Assembly (NCBI GenBank): GCA_020161355.1
Contig: JAIUOF010000009.1
Span: forward strand, 150,008-214,007
Source of the DNA: Bacteroidota bacterium
GTDB lineage: Bacteria; Bacteroidota; Bacteroidia; Cytophagales; Spirosomataceae
Direction of reading: 5' to 3'
DNA length: 64,000 bases
Shown: positions 27,510-36,257 of the stretch, one piece after another
Layout: each line of letters begins with the position of its first letter
Numbering within the stretch: position 1 is the first letter of the stretch
Made by a program: the position numbers and the translations under genes
The notes under the pieces: model-generated
What the model was told of the DNA's origin: nothing
The model's database searches: none
What the model saw: the letters and a program-made list of their open reading frames with translations, nothing else

Positions 27510-28154
27510 ATGCTTGTTTTATCAGAGAGCAATTCGATAGTAAAAAATTTTATTGGGGAATTGAGAGATGTGGAAATTCAGAAAGACACTATGAGGTTCA
27601 GGAAAAACCTTGAACGCATAGGTGAGATTTTTGCTTACGAGATTTCGAAAACCATGACTTTTAGTAATCAAAAAATAACCACTGTTTTAGGCGAAAAAAA
27701 TACGCAGGTATTGACAGACTTCCCTATAATAGCGACTGTACTTCGTGCTGCAATGCCCCTTCATGTAGGTTTACTCAATTTTTTCGATAAATCTGACAGT
27801 GCTTTTATTGGTGCTTATCGAGGAGTTCATGACAAATCAGAGCATTTTAATATCGAAATGGACTATATAAGCAGCCCGGACTTAACTGGCAAAACGTTGA
27901 TAATTTGCGACCCCATGCTGGCAACAGGAAAATCTTTGGAAAAAGCTTATCATGGCTTATTGAGATTTGGAATACCCGCCAAAACGCATATCGTTTCGGT
28001 AATTGCCAGCGATCGTGGTGCCAGATTTGTTAAAGCACGTATGCCTGAATGTAAACTTTGGATTGGAGATGTTGACGATGAACTCAATGAAAAGTCATAT
28101 ATAGTGCCCGGGCTTGGTGATGCAGGCGACCTGGCATTTGGTGTGAAAATATAA
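27510..28154 (+). CDS. upp: uracil phosphoribosyltransferase
   Basis: 214 aa. The PRPP-binding loop is ICDPMLATGKSLEKAY, with VLRAAMPLHVGLLNFF upstream and the uracil-binding IVPGLGDAGDLAFG near the C terminus. It converts uracil and PRPP to UMP in pyrimidine salvage. The first in-frame ATG is used; it follows the promoter by only 16 nt. An MFS transporter gene begins 28 bp downstream and may be co-transcribed; it is not an obvious uracil permease. Confidence 0.95.
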   Translation: MLVLSESNSIVKNFIGELRDVEIQKDTMRFRKNLERIGEIFAYEISKTMTFSNQKITTVLGEKNTQVLTDFPIIATVLRAAMPLHVGLLNFFDKSDSAFIGAYRGVHDKSEHFNIEMDYISSPDLTGKTLIICDPMLATGKSLEKAYHGLLRFGIPAKTHIVSVIASDRGARFVKARMPECKLWIGDVDDELNEKSYIVPGLGDAGDLAFGVKI

Positions 28155-28182
28155 ACCCTTTTTTTAAAATAAAACCCTAACC

Positions 28183-29436
28183 ATGAAATCGCAAAAGACT
28201 GACCTTCAGCATCTTTTCAGTATGCCTGTTATTGTAGCTGCCCTTGGTTACTTTGTTGACATTTATGATTTACAGCTTTTTGGAATCGTAAGAATTCCCA
28301 GCCTTGAAAGTTTGGGATTGTCAAAAGCCGAAATTGACTCTGTTGGCTCCTCAATTATTAATACTCAAATGATTGGTCTTTTGATAGGCGGAATCCTTTG
28401 GGGAACGCTGGGCGATAAAAGAGGAAGACTTTCCGTGCTTTTTGGCTCAATAATCACTTATTCCCTAGCAAATATTTTTTGCGGACTGATTCCTCAGATT
28501 GATTTTGTTGACAAAGTTGAAGCTTACAAATGGCTCCGTTTTTTAGCCGGAATAGGTCTCGCCGGCGAATTAGGTGCCGGTATTACGCTGGTTTCAGAAG
28601 TTTTGCCAAAACATTTAAGAGCAAAAGGCACTTCTTTGGTTGCTGGAGTGGGTCTTTTAGGTGCTGTTGTGGCTACTTTCACCGTAAAGCTTTCAGGCGA
28701 CTGGACTATCGCTTATTTCATTGGCGGGGGAATGGGTTTTTTACTACTCTTACTTAGAGTGGGTGTAATAGAATCGGGAATGTACAAAAACATCAAACAT
28801 ACATCTGATGTCACTAAAGGTAACTTCTTCGCTTTTTTTACCGACTGGGACCGGTTTGTGAAATATCTGAAATGTATCGGCATTGGTTTGCCAACTTGGT
28901 TTTGTATTGGAATTTTGATTTATCTGAGCAATCAGTTTGGCGAAGCCTTGGGAATTACAGAAAAAGTAGAACCCGGACTTGCAATAATGTGGGCTTATGT
29001 GGGCATATCGGCGGGTGATTTTATCAGCGGCTTCTTAAGCCATTGGCTGGCTTCACGTAAAAAAGCTATTGCATTGATGATGGGCATGTCGTTGCTTGGC
29101 GTTTTATTTTTCTTATTTGGTGGCATGAAAACTGCCAACACACTTTACGCAACTGCTGTATGGCTAGGTTTCTGGACAGGTTACTGGGCGATGTTTGTGA
29201 CGGTAGGTGCTGAGCAGTTTGGCACTAATCTAAGAGCAACAGCCGCCACTACTGTTCCCAATATGGTGAGAGGAGCATTGGCAGGTATGATTGTAATTTT
29301 CAATTTTCTAAAACCAAGCCAGGGTGCGATTTGGTCTGCCGCAATTTTAGGAATTGTGATTTACCTCCTTGGCTTTTATTCAACCCTTTCCATTGCCGAA
29401 ACCCACAATAAAGATTTGGATTATCTGGAACATTAA
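28183..29436 (+). CDS. MFS transporter
   Basis: 417 aa with about 12 membrane spans. The loop 2-3 motif is read in GGILWGTLGDKRGRLSVLFGS (the usual G-x3-D-R/K-x-G-R-R/K), and the second half repeats a related motif at SGFLSHWLASRKKAIAL. It is of the metabolite:proton symporter type. Position 28 bp after upp hints at nucleobase or sugar-related cargo, but nothing in the sequence fixes the substrate. Confidence 0.88.
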   Translation: MKSQKTDLQHLFSMPVIVAALGYFVDIYDLQLFGIVRIPSLESLGLSKAEIDSVGSSIINTQMIGLLIGGILWGTLGDKRGRLSVLFGSIITYSLANIFCGLIPQIDFVDKVEAYKWLRFLAGIGLAGELGAGITLVSEVLPKHLRAKGTSLVAGVGLLGAVVATFTVKLSGDWTIAYFIGGGMGFLLLLLRVGVIESGMYKNIKHTSDVTKGNFFAFFTDWDRFVKYLKCIGIGLPTWFCIGILIYLSNQFGEALGITEKVEPGLAIMWAYVGISAGDFISGFLSHWLASRKKAIALMMGMSLLGVLFFLFGGMKTANTLYATAVWLGFWTGYWAMFVTVGAEQFGTNLRATAATTVPNMVRGALAGMIVIFNFLKPSQGAIWSAAILGIVIYLLGFYSTLSIAETHNKDLDYLEH

Positions 29437-29453
29437 GATTTAATAAAAAAAAC

Positions 29454-30713
29454 TTATGAAGTCCGTGACAAAGAGTGTTGCGGACTTTTTTTTGCAAAAT
29501 ACCAGGTCAAAATTGTGGCTGAAATTCCATAAACTATCAGTATTATTTTCAAGTTTTCGGATATAATCGGTGACCAATAGGAAAATGCCAATAGCCCGAC
29601 GATTAAATACAGGCTTTTAATGATTTCGAAAAAAATAGCATTGGGGTTTTTATCCATAAATTCGGTATAACTGTAAACGTGCAGAAAAATAAACGCCCCG
29701 AATGTGAGCATTCCTGCCATATCAAGTTTTGAAATATTTAAAAATAATAAAACCAAAAAGCCCAAAGTGGCCACAAACTGTACCCAAACCCAAACCAGGG
29801 CATTTTCATTGAGTTGAATATCATATTTTTGAAAATGGTAAGGGTCTGATATCTTTTTGATTGGATATTTTTCATCAAAACCCTCAGGACGCCAGCCCGT
29901 AGGCATAAACCAGATTCTGAATTTATCCCAGATTTTTGGTGCTCTCCAGGCATCTTTTATCAAAATCCAAAGATGCAAAAAATTGATTTTTACCGGATTC
30001 CAGGTACTTACCGGGCGGGTAATGCCATAAACCGGAGGTACATCTGGCAGTTCTTCCTGAAATGTACCAAAAAGTTTATCCCAAATGATGAATATCTGGC
30101 TGTGATTTTTGTCCATATATTCCGGGTTGATCGAATGATGCACCCTGTGATGCGAAGGCGTCACTATGATTTTCTCCAGGATGCCCATTTTTCCAATATA
30201 AACCGTGTGATACCAAAACTGGGCAAAAAGATGTAGTGGAGCCACCGTAGCGATCACAATGGGTGGCACGCCAAAAATGGCTGCCGGAATCAGAAAGAAA
30301 GTCCAGATATTGACAAAACTAGAGATACTTTGACGTAAAGCACATGCCAGATTGTACTCTTCAGAACTATGATGAATGGCGTGTTTATTCCAAAATAGGT
30401 TTACTTCATGCGAAAGCCTGTGTACCCAATACCCCATAAAGTCGAGGGCAATAAATGCAATAACATAGGTAGCGATGGTATTTTCTATCTTGAAAAAAGC
30501 AAAATGTGAGGAAAACCAATCATAAGAGATGATGGTAATACTTAAACCAAGGACGTCTTTTAAAACATTGGTATAGCCCGAACTTAGACTCGAAATGGTA
30601 TCCAGTGCCCGAAAGGGGTCTTTGCGTTTACGGTAGCCGTACCATTTTTCGAATAAAACCAAAAACAAAAAAGCCGGCATGGCTATGAGTAAAATTCGGG
30701 CGTAAGTTTCCAT
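29454..30713 (-). CDS. alkylglycerol monooxygenase-like fatty acid hydroxylase
   Basis: 419 aa membrane protein of the sterol desaturase/fatty acid hydroxylase superfamily. Three His clusters are seen: HRLSHE, then KHAIHHSSEEYN with ACALRQS after it, then SHHRVHH. The HHSSEEYN-x-ALRQS context is characteristic of AGMO (TMEM195)-like proteins, which use a di-iron centre and, in animals, tetrahydropterin to cleave ether lipids. The bacterial substrate is unknown. Its last residues are encoded in the MFS terminator hairpin on the opposite strand. Confidence 0.87.
   Translation of the reverse strand: METYARILLIAMPAFLFLVLFEKWYGYRKRKDPFRALDTISSLSSGYTNVLKDVLGLSITIISYDWFSSHFAFFKIENTIATYVIAFIALDFMGYWVHRLSHEVNLFWNKHAIHHSSEEYNLACALRQSISSFVNIWTFFLIPAAIFGVPPIVIATVAPLHLFAQFWYHTVYIGKMGILEKIIVTPSHHRVHHSINPEYMDKNHSQIFIIWDKLFGTFQEELPDVPPVYGITRPVSTWNPVKINFLHLWILIKDAWRAPKIWDKFRIWFMPTGWRPEGFDEKYPIKKISDPYHFQKYDIQLNENALVWVWVQFVATLGFLVLLFLNISKLDMAGMLTFGAFIFLHVYSYTEFMDKNPNAIFFEIIKSLYLIVGLLAFSYWSPIISENLKIILIVYGISATILTWYFAKKSPQHSLSRTS
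29459..29493 (+). terminator. terminator of upp-MFS unit
   Basis: AAGTCCG / CGGACTT stem, 15 nt loop, then eight T. It lies inside the 3' end of the convergent hydroxylase gene. Confidence 0.8.
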
Positions 30714-30739
30714 TGGTATGCAAGCAGAGTAATTTTATG

Positions 30740-30747
30740 CAAATATA
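30740..30747 (-). promoter_or_regulatory. -7 box of the AGMO-like gene
   Basis: Minus-strand TATATTTG, exact TAnnTTTG, 26 nt before the ATG. Confidence 0.45.
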
Positions 30748-30883
30748 TAAATTTCTGTTATTTATAAATATTCTTATAAATTACTTCATAAAAGAAAGAC
30801 CGCTCTTTGTGGACTGCACCACGGATTCTACGGATGAGTCACGGATTGGTAATTGACTTTAATTGCTACTTACAAACTTACCA

Positions 30884-30939
30884 AATTGTGAATACTATTG
30901 CCTGTTCCCTACACCCTGTTGCCTTGTATATTCACAATT
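30884..30939. repeat. 11 bp perfect inverted repeat at the end of the GNAT gene
   Basis: AATTGTGAATA (30884-30894) and TATTCACAATT (30929-30939) are perfectly complementary, separated by 34 nt. The right arm covers the stop of the GNAT gene. It lacks a following U-tract, so it is not a standard terminator. A protein-binding pair of sites, an RNA stem or a mobile-element scar are all possible. Confidence 0.6.
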
Positions 30940-31378
30940 GCTTTTCAAAGCAAATACTATTTTCGACCCCAATATACTGCCCAAAATTTTCTATGACTTT
31001 GTAACCTACTTTATGATAAAATGCAACGGCTGCCTCCTGACGTTTCCCGGTTTCGAGAATAAGCCTTTTTACCCCCAATTCTTTTGCCCATCGCTCAAGT
31101 TCGGTAATTAAAAAAGCAGCTATTCCACTACCTCTCTGCTCAGGTACCACATACATACGTTTGAGCTCCCATACGCCATCCTCATATTTCTTTATGGCTC
31201 CACAAGCAACAGGCTGCTCACCATTATATATTACCACAACGTGCTGAATATGAGTAATCTTATTGAACTGGTCATAAAACGCATGCTCGTCCCCATCGGT
31301 TATGGTCAGATATTCATCCAAAGCTTTTACAAGCAACTGGAAGTCGGTATTAGAGGAGTTGGTTCTGAGGAGGTGCAT
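30932..31378 (-). CDS. GNAT-family N-acetyltransferase
   Basis: 148 aa from the ATG at 31378, which lies 7 bp after the AbiEii-like stop (the frame is open further upstream into that gene). The acetyl-CoA loop is VVPEQRGSGIAAFLITEL and the C-terminal strand LILETGKRQEAAVAFYHKVGYK is typical. It acetylates a small molecule or protein; which one is unknown. It is the third gene of the DUF6922-AbiEii-GNAT operon, which makes it a possible accessory or unrelated cargo. Confidence 0.88.
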   Translation of the reverse strand: MHLLRTNSSNTDFQLLVKALDEYLTITDGDEHAFYDQFNKITHIQHVVVIYNGEQPVACGAIKKYEDGVWELKRMYVVPEQRGSGIAAFLITELERWAKELGVKRLILETGKRQEAAVAFYHKVGYKVIENFGQYIGVENSICFEKQL

Positions 31379-31385
31379 ATGAAAT

Positions 31386-32015
31386 TTAACCTTGAAGATA
31401 TTCTCGTACTTTCTTTTGGATATGAGCCTTAACACTTTCCCAGGTTTGGCCTTTTAAGCTAACGGGGTTTTCGCTTTCATCGGCATCTGAAAAGTACGTG
31501 AGGGCTTGAGGAACCGAAATTAATAAATTTTGAAGACTGTATTTATTTGTATGAAAATCAATGAAATTTTGAACAGAATAATATTTTAACAGCTCCGAAA
31601 TATCCCAAAAATCTTTCTTTTTCCCACGACCTAAAATGGTCTGAACTTTCATTGCAATTATGTCTTCTTTAGAAAACATTCTAATATTTTGAATAACCGA
31701 AGGTGGGTTCAACATTTCAAATGGATGCCTTACCAAATCAATTTTTACATCATTTATAAAACAAAAAATACCAAACTGTGGTGGTTTTTGTTCAATTAAG
31801 AAATCACTTTTGAATTTTTTCGTAAGTGCTTCTACTATGATGTTATTTTCAAATTTTGAATTGGAAAACAAGTCTAAATCTACCGAAATTCTATGCCCAT
31901 ATAATAAAGAAAGTGCTGTGCCACCAACTAAAGAAAATTCCTTTAATTCAGGCATCGAAAGTAATTCCTTTAGTAAGGAAAAAGTGTCGGATTCGACTGT
32001 CTCAAAGTGTAGCAT
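31386..32015 (-). CDS. AbiEii/AbiGii-type nucleotidyltransferase (toxin-like)
   Basis: 209 aa. The nucleotidyltransferase motif is VGGTALSLLYGHRISVDLDL: GGT at 31-33 and DLD at 46-48 forming the metal site, followed by VKIDLVRHPF. This is the class of AbiE toxins that modify tRNA 3' ends or other nucleic acids and cause growth arrest or phage abortive infection. The downstream KKDFWDISELLKYY stretch is also typical. It overlaps the DUF6922 gene by 46 nt, and that small protein is the likely antitoxin-side partner. Confidence 0.87.
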   Translation of the reverse strand: MLHFETVESDTFSLLKELLSMPELKEFSLVGGTALSLLYGHRISVDLDLFSNSKFENNIIVEALTKKFKSDFLIEQKPPQFGIFCFINDVKIDLVRHPFEMLNPPSVIQNIRMFSKEDIIAMKVQTILGRGKKKDFWDISELLKYYSVQNFIDFHTNKYSLQNLLISVPQALTYFSDADESENPVSLKGQTWESVKAHIQKKVREYLQG

Positions 32016-32263
32016 CTGAAATCAGTTAAGGGTCTATCTATAGCAGCTGCAGCCAAATACATTCTGGTTTCCGGCAAAAACCTGGCATTGAGCAAGGCTT
32101 CAGTTACTTTCTCCACGCCATAATATTTGAAGCAATTTCTAATATCTGGCACATCACCACGCTCAAACACACGCTCAATCACAAAATTGGCCTTGGCATC
32201 GTAATCGATATTTTCGAATACCACATCCCAGAAAATGCGTTTGTTGAAAATTGGTTTTTCCAT
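31970..32263 (-). CDS. DUF6922-like small protein (putative antitoxin)
   Basis: 97 aa. The pattern FWDVVFENIDYDAKANFVIERVFERGDVPDI is that of Bacteroidota DUF6922 proteins, which I recall as regularly preceding AbiEii-like nucleotidyltransferases. It has a short helical fold with no DNA-binding motif I can name. The 46 nt overlap with the next gene means strict co-expression. A -7 box lies only 4 nt before the ATG, so the mRNA may be leaderless, or the true start may be internal. Confidence 0.75.
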   Translation of the reverse strand: MEKPIFNKRIFWDVVFENIDYDAKANFVIERVFERGDVPDIRNCFKYYGVEKVTEALLNARFLPETRMYLAAAAIDRPLTDFRCYTLRQSNPTLFPY

Positions 32264-32267
32264 AAAG

Positions 32268-32275
32268 CAAATTTA
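32268..32275 (-). promoter_or_regulatory. -7 box directly at the DUF6922 start
   Basis: Minus-strand TAAATTTG, exact TAnnTTTG, ending 4 nt before the ATG. If used, transcription would begin at or inside the start codon. Confidence 0.4.
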
Positions 32276-32383
32276 GGGTTTTTTGGGGGGAAAATGAAAA
32301 TGTAATTCCCAAAGGAACTTTTTATCTAATGCTATTTGGTTTTGGTTGAATTTTGATAGATTTGTATAGAAATAAATTCAGAG

Positions 32384-32467
32384 ATGACAATTACATCGGC
32401 TCAAAATGAAATAATCAAGGAAATTACCCGGATTCAGGATTTAGCGACCTTGGAAACTGTGAGCTAA
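32384..32467 (+). pseudogene. 27-residue ORF, possible remnant of an antitoxin-like gene
   Basis: ATG at 32384 encodes MTITSAQNEIIKEITRIQD and eight further residues before TAA. An N terminus of this kind (MT-x-Q-x-E-I-x-I-x-I) occurs at the start of small Bacteroidota addiction-module proteins. A TAGATTTG -7 box is at 32357-32364, 19 nt upstream. Nothing of the body of such a gene follows. It may be a truncated relic or a short peptide; the resemblance is from memory and weak. Confidence 0.3.
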
Positions 32468-32503
32468 TATTAAGAAACAGAATTGTACATATTTAATTTT
32501 CTT

Positions 32504-33973
32504 TTAATCACAATCTTTTATTTCTGCAATAAATACACTGGAATTGGATGCAACAAAACCAGGTTTCAATTCGATGAAACCTTGAGCATTATAAATTAGA
32601 TTTGTATTAAAATTGAGACTTACACTTGAATTTATATTCATAGCGGAAATTCCTGTATAACTATCAATATTTCCAGAATGCTCTACTAATGAGGAGCATG
32701 GATTTGCTGACGGAATAGAATCAATTAAATATAATTTTATATCATTGGAATCAAATAAACTGGTTGCCACGAAAACTTGATTATTGCTCTTAATTTCTAT
32801 TTCTCCAATTTCCTCGTAAACATCAGGCTCTCCAAATCTAACTTGCCAATTAATATTTCCAAGATTGTCTATTGAAAATATCCAAGGATTTACTTGAAAT
32901 GTTTGATTGGATGGATGAGCAATAGCATCTCCTCCATCTCCTTTCAATCCACCCGAAAAAAGAAACCTTTTACTATTAATTGGTCTTATTGCACCACAAA
33001 ATGCATTTGAATAATTGCTATAACCTGAATAACATCTTTTCTTAATAATATTACCATTATGAGGATTGATTTCTAAAAAGGCCATATTAAAACTATCTTG
33101 AAATAAACTTGTGGATTTATAATAAGAGTTACTAAAAAACGAATCTCCTCTTGAAACTTTTGCAAGTGCGATTAAAGATCCTTCCGGATCCATAAAAACA
33201 TCTGAAATTTCATCATCTGAAGTGCTTCCAAACGTTTTCTGCCATTCAATATTTCCCGAATTGAGGTTTAATTTTGCCAGCCAGCAATCATCATTACTAT
33301 AATATCCGCTTTTTTCTCCAACGCAAACCAAAAATTCATCCGAGACTTGAACAATTTTATTTATTTCCCACCACCCAGAAAAATAAGGGAAGTTAAAAAA
33401 ACTACTTGGTTTATTTATAGTGCCATCAGAATTATAAACTCTTATCGAATTTTCATCTTTTCCATGGGTTATTAACCTTCCATCATTTAGAAGAAGTAAA
33501 TTTTTACCTGCACCATTTTCAAGGGGCTTGGAATTTACAATCTCTCCAGATAAATTCAATGTCACCAAATGCCAACTAGGGAACAAATCATCCTGAGTAA
33601 ATCTAATCGTTGTAAAAATATATTCATTGGAATTCCTCTCTATAATATTAGAAATCATATCCCCTCCTCCTGGATAAAAATGTTTTTGCCAAAGTATTAC
33701 TCCTTCAGGTGAAATTTTTATTATAACACCATAAAATTCATATGACTCGACTATTTGAGTATCAAAATTTCCTGAAGTTGAATTAGTATAAAAAGATATC
33801 AACAAGTTTCCATCCGAAGTGTTACAAATACTTCTTAAATATTCCTCTTTATTTCCATGAATTAAGCTAAGAAATTTTATGTTTCCATTATTTTGAGCAA
33901 AAGAACTACAAAAGAAAGTAACATTAAGAACTAATGACGTAATTGAAACCAACCAAAATTTAAAAATTCTCAT
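32504..33973 (-). CDS. secreted beta-propeller-like protein with C-terminal coathanger-type module
   Basis: 489 aa with a signal peptide (MRIFKFWLVSITSLVLNVTFFCSSFAQ region, 1-27). The body has repeated short W/F-rich strands (IEWQKTFGSTSDDEIS, INWQVRFGEPDVYEEIG, ILWQKHF), typical of propeller-like repeats in cell-surface proteins. The last 60 residues (NLIYNAQGFIELKPGFVA) match the C-terminal module of the subtilase at 44.8-48.9 kb. I cannot assign a function. It is probably surface-exposed or secreted. Low G+C relative to neighbours is noticeable. Confidence 0.75.
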   Translation of the reverse strand: MRIFKFWLVSITSLVLNVTFFCSSFAQNNGNIKFLSLIHGNKEEYLRSICNTSDGNLLISFYTNSTSGNFDTQIVESYEFYGVIIKISPEGVILWQKHFYPGGGDMISNIIERNSNEYIFTTIRFTQDDLFPSWHLVTLNLSGEIVNSKPLENGAGKNLLLLNDGRLITHGKDENSIRVYNSDGTINKPSSFFNFPYFSGWWEINKIVQVSDEFLVCVGEKSGYYSNDDCWLAKLNLNSGNIEWQKTFGSTSDDEISDVFMDPEGSLIALAKVSRGDSFFSNSYYKSTSLFQDSFNMAFLEINPHNGNIIKKRCYSGYSNYSNAFCGAIRPINSKRFLFSGGLKGDGGDAIAHPSNQTFQVNPWIFSIDNLGNINWQVRFGEPDVYEEIGEIEIKSNNQVFVATSLFDSNDIKLYLIDSIPSANPCSSLVEHSGNIDSYTGISAMNINSSVSLNFNTNLIYNAQGFIELKPGFVASNSSVFIAEIKDCD

Positions 33974-33986
33974 AATTTTCAGAATA

Positions 33987-36086
33987 TTAAAAAACCTTCA
34001 CCCCCATATTCCAAAAGATAAAGCCATAGATATCGGCCATGGTTTCGAGGTTTTTCCTGGTGTTGGAAGCACCGTGGCCTGAGTTGGTGTCTATGCGTAT
34101 CAACAAAGGATTTTTGGTGCTTTCGGCGGCTTTAGCTTGCAGCTCGGCGGTATATTTAAACGAATGGGCCGGCACCACGCGGTCGTCGTGGTCGGCAGTA
34201 GTTACCAGAGTAGCCGGGTAGTTTAGGCCTGATTTGATATTATGCAAAGGCGAATAACCATATAAAACTTTGAATTCCTCGGCATTGTCGGCAGAACCAT
34301 AGTCGGCTATCCAGTTCCAGCCAATGGTGAATTTGTGGAATCGCAGCATGTCCATCACGCCCACTTGTGGAATTGCCACTTTGGCTAAATCGGGTCTTTG
34401 ATTGATCACCGCACCTACTAAAAGCCCGCCATTAGAGCCTCCACGAAGAGCCAAATGCTCAGAATCACAATATTTATTGACAATCAGATATTCTCCGGCA
34501 GCGATGAAGTCGTCAAATACATTCTGCTTTTTGAGTTTCATGCCTTGTTCATGCCATTTTTCGCCATATTCAGAGCCTCCACGTAGGTTGGCTTGTGCAT
34601 ATACACCGCCGTATTCAAGAAATGGAATCAAAAGTGGGCTAAAAGCAGGGTTAAGGCTCACATTGAATCCACCATAGCCATAAAGCAAGGTTGGATTTTG
34701 TGAATTGAGCTTTAAACCTTTTTTGTAAGTGATAAACATGGGCACTTTTGTACCGTCTTTAGAAGTGTAAAACACCTGTTTAGTTTCAAAATCATCGGCT
34801 TTGAAATCTACCTCAGGAATACGGAAAACGGTGCTTTTTTTAGTGGCAATGTCATATCTGTAAATAGTAGGAGGAAAAGTGAAGGAGGTGAAGGAGTAGA
34901 AAACAAACTTATCATCCTTTTCTCCGCCAAAACCACCGGCGGTTCCTACTGCGGGCAGTTTTACTTCATTTTCAAGCTTTCCATTCAGATTATACACATA
35001 TATTCTTGTAGTCACATCTTTTAAATAATTAAGGAAAAGTTTGCCTCCGGCGGTACCGGCACCTTGCAAAGGCTCAGGTTTTTCGGCAATAAAATCAGAG
35101 AATTTCCCGGTTTTAGGATCAAAAAGTAGTAATTTTTCATTGGGGGCCTGGTCGTTGGTCTGGATAATAAATTTTCCATTTACATTTTCAATAAACGAGT
35201 AAGAAGAGTTTGTGATCTCTTTCACCACAGGAGAAAAGTCTTTTTGGCCTTTCATTTTATAGAAAAGAGCATTCCCATCAAGCCCTTTTCCCCTATCACT
35301 CACATATAAAAACGCAAACTGCTCATCTTCCGAAGTGCTCAATGTATGAAAACGCTGTCCGTTGGCCGAGTCCTGATACACCAATTCATCCTTTCCCTGA
35401 GATGTACCAACTGAATGAAACCACACCTGATGGTCCTCATTTTTGGCTGCTAATGCACTGCCTTCTGGCTTAGGATAGCGGCTGTAATAAAATCCATTGC
35501 CTTGCCAGGCCAGGCCCGATATCTTCACCCACTCGAGTTTATCATCAAGGGTTTTCAGTGTTTTCAAATCCATGATAAAAACTTCCATCCAGTCGGAGCC
35601 TCCTTTTGAAAGGGCATAAGCTGCGTATTTTCCATCTTTAGAAATATTGAATTGCATCAACCTCGTAGTGCCGTCGGGAGAAAGTTTGTTTGGGTCCATC
35701 ACCACTTCTGGAGCTCCGTTGAGGCCTTTTTGACGGTATAATACCGATTGATTTTGCAGTCCATCATTTTTGTAAAAATAAAACCATTCGTGTTTTTTTG
35801 ATGGGGCTGAATATTTGGGATAATTAAAAACCTTTTCAAGCCTGTCCTGAATCTGTTTGCGGTAAGGAATTTTTGACAGATAATCAAATGTTACCTCATT
35901 TTGTGCTTTCACCCATGCAGCCGTTTCGACAGACTTGTCATCTTCCAGCCAGCGATAAGGGTCTTTTACCTCAATGCCATGATAGTTGTCGGTTTGATCA
36001 GTTTTTTTTGTTTCAGGATATTTGATTTGAGCCATTGATAAAAGGGGTATTATTGAAAATGCTATCAGTTTGATTGAAGTTTTCAT
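33987..36086 (-). CDS. prolyl oligopeptidase (S9A)
   Basis: 699 aa from the ATG at 36086, which opens a signal peptide (MKTSIKLIAFSIIPLLSMAQ); the longer frame to 36146 would precede it with 20 charged residues. After a seven-bladed propeller comes the alpha/beta hydrolase: nucleophile Ser in GGSNGGLL, Asp in DHDDRVVPAHS and His in SGHGAS. It cleaves short proline-containing peptides, here in the periplasm. It is 13 bp upstream of the propeller-like secreted protein, so the two may form one transcript. Confidence 0.95.
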   Translation of the reverse strand: MKTSIKLIAFSIIPLLSMAQIKYPETKKTDQTDNYHGIEVKDPYRWLEDDKSVETAAWVKAQNEVTFDYLSKIPYRKQIQDRLEKVFNYPKYSAPSKKHEWFYFYKNDGLQNQSVLYRQKGLNGAPEVVMDPNKLSPDGTTRLMQFNISKDGKYAAYALSKGGSDWMEVFIMDLKTLKTLDDKLEWVKISGLAWQGNGFYYSRYPKPEGSALAAKNEDHQVWFHSVGTSQGKDELVYQDSANGQRFHTLSTSEDEQFAFLYVSDRGKGLDGNALFYKMKGQKDFSPVVKEITNSSYSFIENVNGKFIIQTNDQAPNEKLLLFDPKTGKFSDFIAEKPEPLQGAGTAGGKLFLNYLKDVTTRIYVYNLNGKLENEVKLPAVGTAGGFGGEKDDKFVFYSFTSFTFPPTIYRYDIATKKSTVFRIPEVDFKADDFETKQVFYTSKDGTKVPMFITYKKGLKLNSQNPTLLYGYGGFNVSLNPAFSPLLIPFLEYGGVYAQANLRGGSEYGEKWHEQGMKLKKQNVFDDFIAAGEYLIVNKYCDSEHLALRGGSNGGLLVGAVINQRPDLAKVAIPQVGVMDMLRFHKFTIGWNWIADYGSADNAEEFKVLYGYSPLHNIKSGLNYPATLVTTADHDDRVVPAHSFKYTAELQAKAAESTKNPLLIRIDTNSGHGASNTRKNLETMADIYGFIFWNMGVKVF

Positions 36087-36215
36087 AATTTGTTTTTTTT
36101 GTAAAATTAAATTTTTAAATCTTTTCTTCACCCTGAAATAACCCAAAATTTCAGTTAATCCATTTAAATCCTTAAAATAAAATTTTTGATAACCTAACCA
36201 TCATCATAGCAATTC

Positions 36216-36223
36216 TAATTTTG
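36216..36223 (+). promoter_or_regulatory. -7 box of the four-repeat protein gene
   Basis: TAATTTTG, exact TAnnTTTG, 34 nt before the ATG at 36258. Confidence 0.45.
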
Positions 36224-36257
36224 AAAATCTACATTGGGTCAAAATTTTAATTTACCT

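Noticed and set aside
30800..30850. ACGGAT-type short direct repeats (CACGGATTCTACGGATGAGTCACGGAT)-like stretch before the GNAT end
   Set aside because: Only three hexamer hits in 30 bp, with no larger unit; probably simple-sequence noise.
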